In this document: positions 32,169-36,161 of the stretch, piece after piece
Layout of the letters: every line of letters begins with the position of its first letter
How positions within the stretch are numbered: position 1 is the stretch's first letter
From: Burkholderiales bacterium
Lineage (GTDB): Bacteria > Pseudomonadota > Gammaproteobacteria > Burkholderiales > JAEUOS01
DNA length: 36,161 nt
NCBI GenBank assembly: GCA_947456845.1
Contig: CANGUJ010000002.1
Span: forward strand, 1-36,161
Direction of reading: 5' to 3'
Notes under the pieces: generated by a model
What the model was told of the DNA's origin: nothing
Database searches by the model: none
The model's input: only the letters and a program-made list of their open reading frames with translations
Translations under genes and position numbers: made by a program

Positions 32169-32929
32169 CTATTGCCTGAACAGACGCGCGAAATGGCTGC
32201 GCAACCACTGGTTCGCGGGTTCCTGATGGAAACGCCGGTGCCAGTACTGGTTCACCTGGAAGGGCGGGATCTTCAGCGGATGCGGCAACAGGCGTACCGG
32301 CAGGATCCTGGCAAACGCCTCGCCCAGGCGCTGCGGCACGGTGACCACAAGGTCGGTTTCGGCGATCACCATCGGCACGGAAAGAAAGTGCGGCAGGCGC
32401 ACGCGCACGTCGGGCTCGATGCCGGCGCGTTCGAACACCGCCTCGACGATGCCATGGCCGGTGCCCTGCGCGGACACCACGGCATGGCGGGCCTCGCGGA
32501 AGGCCTTCAGGCTCATGCCCGCGCCGACCTGCGGATGCTCGGTGCGCACCATGCATACGTAGGTTTGCGAAAACACCCGCTGCTGATAGAAGCCGGTCTT
32601 GAGATCGGGCAGGAAACCGACCGCCAGGTCCACCGCCCCCGATTCCATGGCCAGCCGCGCCTCGCGCGCGGGCAGGGCCACCGTCTCCAGCGTGGCGCGC
32701 GGGGCGGCGTGCTCCAGGAAGCGCAACAGCCCCGGCAGGAACACGATCTCGCCGATATCCGACATCAATACCGTGAAGCGCCGGCTGGCGGCGGCGGGGT
32801 CGAACTGCGCCTGCGGCGCAAGGCCCTCACGCCGCGCGCCGAGCGCCTGGCGTCCAGCGATGTGTTGCGATGCACGTGCAGGGCCTCGAAAACGCGCAGC
32901 AGGTTGAGGTCGAAGCGGGCCAGATCCAT
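32169..32929 (-). pseudogene. Broken LysR-family regulator gene, HTH region lost
   Basis: The C-terminal effector domain is intact (RRFTVLMSDIGEIVFLPGLLRFLEHA...WHRRFHQEPANQWLRSHFARLFRQ) and matches the intact LysR next to it. The N-terminus MDLARFDLNLLRVFEALHVH (ATG at 32929) is also present but in another reading frame. Between them only ~80 bp remain where about 70 codons are expected, so most of the HTH and linker is gone. On the opposite (+) strand that stretch reads LRRKALTPRAERLA, which resembles the usual linker text after the LysR HTH, as if a piece had been inverted. Tail-to-tail with the intact lysR, 3 bp apart. Confidence 0.8.
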
Positions 32930-32983
32930 GATGCGGTCCTGCAAGGCAAGGGCCTTGAAAATACCGCATATTCGCCGCGGTGA

Positions 32984-33013
32984 TTGCCGGCCCGGCGGCA
33001 CAAGGGTTACCCT
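32984..33013 (+). promoter_or_regulatory. Possible promoter of the second Rieske operon
   Basis: TTGCCG (32984-32989) and TACCCT (33008-33013) with an 18-bp spacer, ~70 bp before the ATG at 33085. Weak -35, but the same -10 word as the iorA2 promoter. Confidence 0.3.
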
Positions 33014-33084
33014 AGCGCCTTTGCAGTCCGGCACAGCGGCACGCATCCCGCCGCCCGGCGCGGCCAGTACGCAGGAGACACCCC

Positions 33085-34371
33085 ATGAACGCACCAGATC
33101 CCGCCTTCGCCCCGACCGCGCCGGTTGCCTGGCACACGCCGGGCGATTCGCGCGTTCCGTACCGTGTGTACACCGACGCGGCCCTCTACAGGGAAGAACT
33201 CGAGCGCCTGTTCTACCGCGGTCACTGGTGCTACGTCGGGCTGGCGGCCGAGATTCCCAACCATGGCGACTTCAAGCGCACCTTCGTCGGCGAGCGCCAG
33301 GTCATCATGGTGCGCGACGCGGACGGCGCCATCAACGTGGTGGAAAACCACTGCGCGCACCGCGGCGTGGCCTTCGTGGAGAAGAACTTCGGCAACCGTC
33401 GCGACTTCATCTGCCCTTACCACCAGTGGAGCTACGACCTCAAAGGCAACCTCCAGGGACTGCCGTTCCGCCGCGGCGTGCGCCAGGACGGCCGTGTCAA
33501 CGGCGGGATGCCGCCGGGCTTTCGGACAGAAGACCACGGCCTCACCAAACTCAAGGTGGCCGAAAAGGGCGGCGTGGTGTTCGCCTCCTTCGACCACTCG
33601 GTCGAGGATTTCGACACCTATCTGGGCGAAGTGCGACCCTGGTTCGAGCGCGCCTTCAACGGCCGCAAGCTGACCATCCTCGGCTACTCGCGCCAGCGCA
33701 TCCCCGGCAACTGGAAGCTGATGCAGGAAAACATCAAGGACCCCTACCACCCGGGCCTGCTGCACACTTGGTTCGTTACCTTCGGCCTGTGGCGCGCCGA
33801 CCAGAAAGCCTACATGCGCACCGACCGCCACGGCCGCCACGCGGCGATGATCGGCTTCAAGAACAGCGGCGGCAAGAGTGAAGTGACCCAGGGCGTGGCG
33901 AGCTTCAAGGAGAACATGGCGCTCGAGGACGACCGCATCCTCGACGTCGTTCCGGAGGCATGGTGGAAGGGCGGCGACTTGGGCATCGATGCCGTGCCTA
34001 CCGCCTGCATGCAGACCATCTTTCCCTCGCTCATCATCCAGCACAACGTCAATTCGGTCTCGACGCGCCAGATCGTGCCGCGCGGCGTGGACGCCTTCGA
34101 TTTCGTCTGGACCCATTTCGGCTTCGAGGACGATACCCCCGAGATGACGCGCCGGCGCATGCGCCAGGCCAATCTGTTCGGTCCCGCCGGCCTGGTATCC
34201 GCCGATGACGGCGAGGTGGTGGAACTCTCGCAGGTGGGCTTCACGCAGCATCCCGACTACCAGACCATCGCGGAGCTGGGCGGTGTGGAGGCCGGCAACA
34301 GCGACCACATGGTGACCGAAACGCTGATCCGCGGCATGTACGGCTATTACCGCAAGGTCATGGGGATCTAG
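33085..34371 (+). CDS. Rieske-type aromatic ring-hydroxylating oxygenase, alpha subunit (RHO2)
   Basis: A 428-residue Rieske oxygenase catalytic subunit. The cluster ligands are C90-x-H92 and C110-x2-H113 (CAHRG...CPYHQW); the iron site is KDPYHPGLLH with D219, H222 and H227. NWKLMQENIKDPYH and the QW after CPYH place it in the TphA2/NagG/AndAc-like clade of terephthalate, salicylate and anthranilate oxygenases rather than with RHO1. The ATG has a GGAGA site (AGGAGACACCCC). The small-subunit gene follows after 4 bp. Electron supply probably comes from the reductase at 27932-28987. Substrate unknown; benzoate-type acids are typical for the clade. Confidence 0.92.
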   Translation: MNAPDPAFAPTAPVAWHTPGDSRVPYRVYTDAALYREELERLFYRGHWCYVGLAAEIPNHGDFKRTFVGERQVIMVRDADGAINVVENHCAHRGVAFVEKNFGNRRDFICPYHQWSYDLKGNLQGLPFRRGVRQDGRVNGGMPPGFRTEDHGLTKLKVAEKGGVVFASFDHSVEDFDTYLGEVRPWFERAFNGRKLTILGYSRQRIPGNWKLMQENIKDPYHPGLLHTWFVTFGLWRADQKAYMRTDRHGRHAAMIGFKNSGGKSEVTQGVASFKENMALEDDRILDVVPEAWWKGGDLGIDAVPTACMQTIFPSLIIQHNVNSVSTRQIVPRGVDAFDFVWTHFGFEDDTPEMTRRRMRQANLFGPAGLVSADDGEVVELSQVGFTQHPDYQTIAELGGVEAGNSDHMVTETLIRGMYGYYRKVMGI

Positions 34372-34375
34372 TCGC

Positions 34376-34852
34376 ATGAAATCGGCCATCGAACTGCGCC
34401 TGGAACTCGACGATCTGTACGCACGCTACGCGGCCAGCCTTGACGAAGCGCGCTATGACGACTGGATCGATCTGTTCACCGACGAATGCTTCTACCGGGT
34501 GGTGCCGCGCGAGAACTTCGACCGCAACCTGCCGCTCTCGACCATGATGGCCGAGAGCCGCGGCATGCTGAAGGACCGGATCTACGGCATCACCAGCACG
34601 CTCTACCACCAGCCCTACTACCAGCGCCACATCGTCAGCGGGTTGTTCATCCGCAAGAACGAAGGCGAGGCGCTCCATACCCAGGCGAACTACGCGGTGT
34701 TCCGCACCAAGCAGAATGAGATCTCCGAGGTCTTCAATGTCGGTCGCTACATCGACACGGTGGTCACCGACGGCGGCCGCCTGAAGTTCAAGGAAAAGCT
34801 CTGCGTGTTCGACAGCGAATTGATCCCCAATTCGCTGATCTATCCGGTCTAG
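34376..34852 (+). CDS. Rieske oxygenase beta (small) subunit (RHO2)
   Basis: A 158-residue NTF2-fold small subunit of the NagH/AndAd/TphA3 kind. It begins LRLELDDLYARYAASLDEARYDDWIDLFTDECFYRVVPRENFDRNLPL and continues MLKDRIYGITSTLYHQPYYQRHIVSG, with a C-terminus LCVFDSELIPNSLIYPV. It has no catalytic metal ligands; it assembles with the alpha subunit 4 bp upstream. It is clearly distinct in sequence from the RHO1 beta subunit, in keeping with independent origins of the two oxygenases. The gene ends before a ~140-bp spacer that holds the HDOD upstream element. Confidence 0.91.
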   Translation: MKSAIELRLELDDLYARYAASLDEARYDDWIDLFTDECFYRVVPRENFDRNLPLSTMMAESRGMLKDRIYGITSTLYHQPYYQRHIVSGLFIRKNEGEALHTQANYAVFRTKQNEISEVFNVGRYIDTVVTDGGRLKFKEKLCVFDSELIPNSLIYPV

Positions 34853-34877
34853 CCGTAGCGCCCGCGCGCGGTCGGCC

Positions 34878-34941
34878 GCTTTCACGGCGCTATTCGACCA
34901 ATGCGGCATGCCGCGCGAGCGGTAGCATCGAAGGCAATGGG
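34878..34941 (+). repeat. HDOD upstream element, copy A
   Basis: A 64-bp stretch upstream of the HDOD gene that recurs, diverged but without gaps, at 36093-36156. Both share GCTTTC, CGCTATTCG, a perfect 12-bp palindrome (GCGGCATGCCGC here, 34903-34914) and GGCAATGGG at the end. A -10-like TAGCAT lies at 34923-34928. It probably contains the HDOD promoter. Confidence 0.55.
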
Positions 34942-34994
34942 ACAAGCCGCGCCTGCCTCGCAGGCGCGCACCGACCGCCTTCCGCCATCGCACC

Positions 34995-35885
34995 ATGCCC
35001 GCCATCGCTGACACTTCGCCCGTCGCCATCGACCGCCTGGCGCGCGACCTCAAGATCCCGCCCTGCCCGGCCGTGCTCGAGCGCCTCGTCCGCGAAGCAC
35101 GCAAGGATGACCCCGATCCGCGCACGCTCGCCGGTCTGATCAACCAGGATGCGGGCCTCGCTGCCGCCGTCCTGCGGGCCGTCAACTCTCCGGTCTACGG
35201 ACTGTCGCGCAAGGCCCAGGACGTGCAGCAGGCCCTCGCCATCATGGGGGTGAATGCCACGATGAACCTGATCAACGGGTTGATGCTGCGTCAGGCCTTT
35301 CCCGCCGCATCCGGGACACTGATGCAGCGCTTCTGGGATCAATCATCCGGCGTCGCCCTGGCGGCGGTGGCGGTGGCCAGACGCATACCCGGCTGCAGCC
35401 GTGAAGAGGCCCACACCTACGCCCTGTTTCGCAACTGCGGTATCGCGGTGATGATCAGCCGCTTCCCCGACTACGGCCCGTTTCTGGCTGGCCATGCCAC
35501 CACGCCCGGTCCGGCGCTGCTGGCCGCCGAAGGCGCCAAATACGGCCTGCACCATGCCCGCATCGGCTATGCGCTGGCCCGCACCTGGGGCCTGCCCGAA
35601 ACCCTCGCCTACAGCATTCTGTTCCATCACCATATCGACCTGATGCCCGGTCGCCTCGGGGAGGGGCAGCGTGCCTCGCCGACCTTGGTCGCGGCGGCGT
35701 TGCTGGCCGAGCAGGTCGCCAATCTCGAGGCCGGCGGCAGCCTCACCTCCGAATGGCTGACCCATGAGCAATTCGTGCTCGCGTCCCTGCAAATCAGCGC
35801 CGAGGACGTCGCCGACATCCTCGGCACAGGCAGAAACGGTCCGCGCGCGACGTTCGGCCGCAGCCTGTCACCCGCGAGGATATAG
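34995..35885 (+). CDS. HDOD-domain protein
   Basis: A 296-residue protein with an HDOD domain covering roughly residues 15-215: LKIPPCPAVLERLVREARKDDPDPRTLAGLINQDAGLAAAVLRAVNSPVYGLSRKAQDVQQALAIMGVNATMNLINGLMLRQAF, then MQRFWDQSSGVALAAVAVARR and AHTYALFRNCGIAVMISRFP. HDOD proteins are HD-GYP relatives without the metal-dependent phosphodiesterase site; they take part in signalling, e.g. motility or stress control, often alongside c-di-GMP systems. The ATG at 34995 follows the repeat element by 53 bp. No partner gene is seen inside the window; a copy of the upstream element at the right edge suggests a second similar gene beyond it. Confidence 0.9.
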   Translation: MPAIADTSPVAIDRLARDLKIPPCPAVLERLVREARKDDPDPRTLAGLINQDAGLAAAVLRAVNSPVYGLSRKAQDVQQALAIMGVNATMNLINGLMLRQAFPAASGTLMQRFWDQSSGVALAAVAVARRIPGCSREEAHTYALFRNCGIAVMISRFPDYGPFLAGHATTPGPALLAAEGAKYGLHHARIGYALARTWGLPETLAYSILFHHHIDLMPGRLGEGQRASPTLVAAALLAEQVANLEAGGSLTSEWLTHEQFVLASLQISAEDVADILGTGRNGPRATFGRSLSPARI

Positions 35886-36057
35886 CGCCCCGAGGCCGGC
35901 AGCGCCGCGATGCCGGCCGATGCCGGCGCCCCGATTACGCCTCCCGTATTGGCATCCGCACACCGGCACCATCCCCTCAGCGGATGGTTGATATGCAGGC
36001 GCATAGGCGCGGCCCTCCACGCCCGGGCCTGCCGGCACACGCGATGGTCCGCTTCGA

Positions 36058-36084
36058 GGCCGCCTGACGCCGCTTGAGGCGGCC
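36058..36084. terminator. Inverted repeat downstream of the HDOD gene
   Basis: GGCCGCCT and AGGCGGCC are perfect inverted repeats with an 11-nt loop, followed by CTT. It lies ~170 bp after the HDOD stop and just before element copy B. It could terminate the HDOD transcript. The rest of 35886-36092 is GC-rich with GATGCCGGC repeats and no recognisable gene. Confidence 0.4.
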
Positions 36085-36092
36085 CTTGCGTC

Positions 36093-36156
36093 GCTTTCGG
36101 GCCGCTATTCGGCCGATGCGGCGCGCCGCAAGGCGTATAACATTTCCGGCAATGGG
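36093..36156 (+). repeat. HDOD upstream element, copy B (right edge)
   Basis: The second copy of the 64-bp element. The palindrome is kept but its centre changes (GCGGCGCGCCGC, 36118-36129), and a better -10-like TATAAC appears at 36136-36141. It ends 5 bp before the window edge, with GGCAATGGG in the same place as in copy A. Confidence 0.5.
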
Positions 36157-36161
36157 TATTA

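Noticed and set aside
1..36161. tRNA/rRNA genes, CRISPR arrays, insertion sequences, riboswitches
   Set aside because: No tRNA-like cloverleaf, regularly spaced repeats, transposase motif or thiamine-type leader was recognised by eye; a dedicated covariance-model search was not possible.

Overview
The window is GC-rich, densely coded DNA with short intergenic gaps, many ATGA/GTGA start-stop overlaps and several GTG or TTG starts. Two Bug-type (TctC-like) orphan solute receptors, a ModA-like receptor fragment, Rieske oxygenases and IclR/LysR regulators point to an aerobic, aromatic-degrading Betaproteobacterium, most likely Burkholderiales or a relative. This is inferred from gene content; no marker gene is present.

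Layout. (1) 1-7042, + strand: the end of a solute-binding protein, then a tight operon of a Bug receptor, Rieske oxygenase alpha and beta, and a two-subunit 2-oxoacid (indolepyruvate-type) ferredoxin oxidoreductase, IorA1-IorB1. (2) 7115-14660: an IclR regulator divergent from an operon of alpha/beta hydrolase, acyl-CoA ligase, Fe(II)/2-oxoacid oxygenase, thiamine-dependent dehydrogenase E1 alpha and beta without E2/E3, and a luciferase-like flavin oxidoreductase. (3) 14743-19531, - strand: a GldA/GldF/GldG-like ABC system plus a DUF4340 protein, apparently housekeeping. (4) 19760-21954: a flavodoxin-like protein, an enoyl-CoA hydratase family protein, a remnant resembling the kynureninase C-terminus, and an exported intradiol-type dioxygenase. 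(5) 22133-26875, + strand: a second IorA2-IorB2 pair followed by a second Bug receptor. (6) 26912-34852: a catabolic island with a - strand operon (ABC substrate-binding protein, FAH-family hydrolase, ferredoxin-type oxygenase reductase, VOC protein, SnoaL-like protein), a divergent LysR, a broken second LysR, and a second Rieske oxygenase alpha/beta pair. (7) 34995-end: an HDOD protein whose upstream element recurs at the window's right edge.

How it may work together. Rieske oxygenase 2 and the - strand reductase look like a complete TphA-type two-component dioxygenase feeding an extradiol-type VOC enzyme and an FAH-family hydrolase. Rieske oxygenase 1 has no adjacent reductase; it is instead co-transcribed with an IOR enzyme that carries its own ferredoxin domain. 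The most interesting hypothesis here is that 2-oxoacid oxidation is coupled, metabolically or electronically, to Rieske oxygenation. The duplicated IOR cassette, the orphan E1 pair and the 2-oxoacid-type oxygenase make 2-oxoacid chemistry a recurring theme. The two short remnants (kynureninase-like and broken LysR) indicate recent remodelling of the accessory regions.
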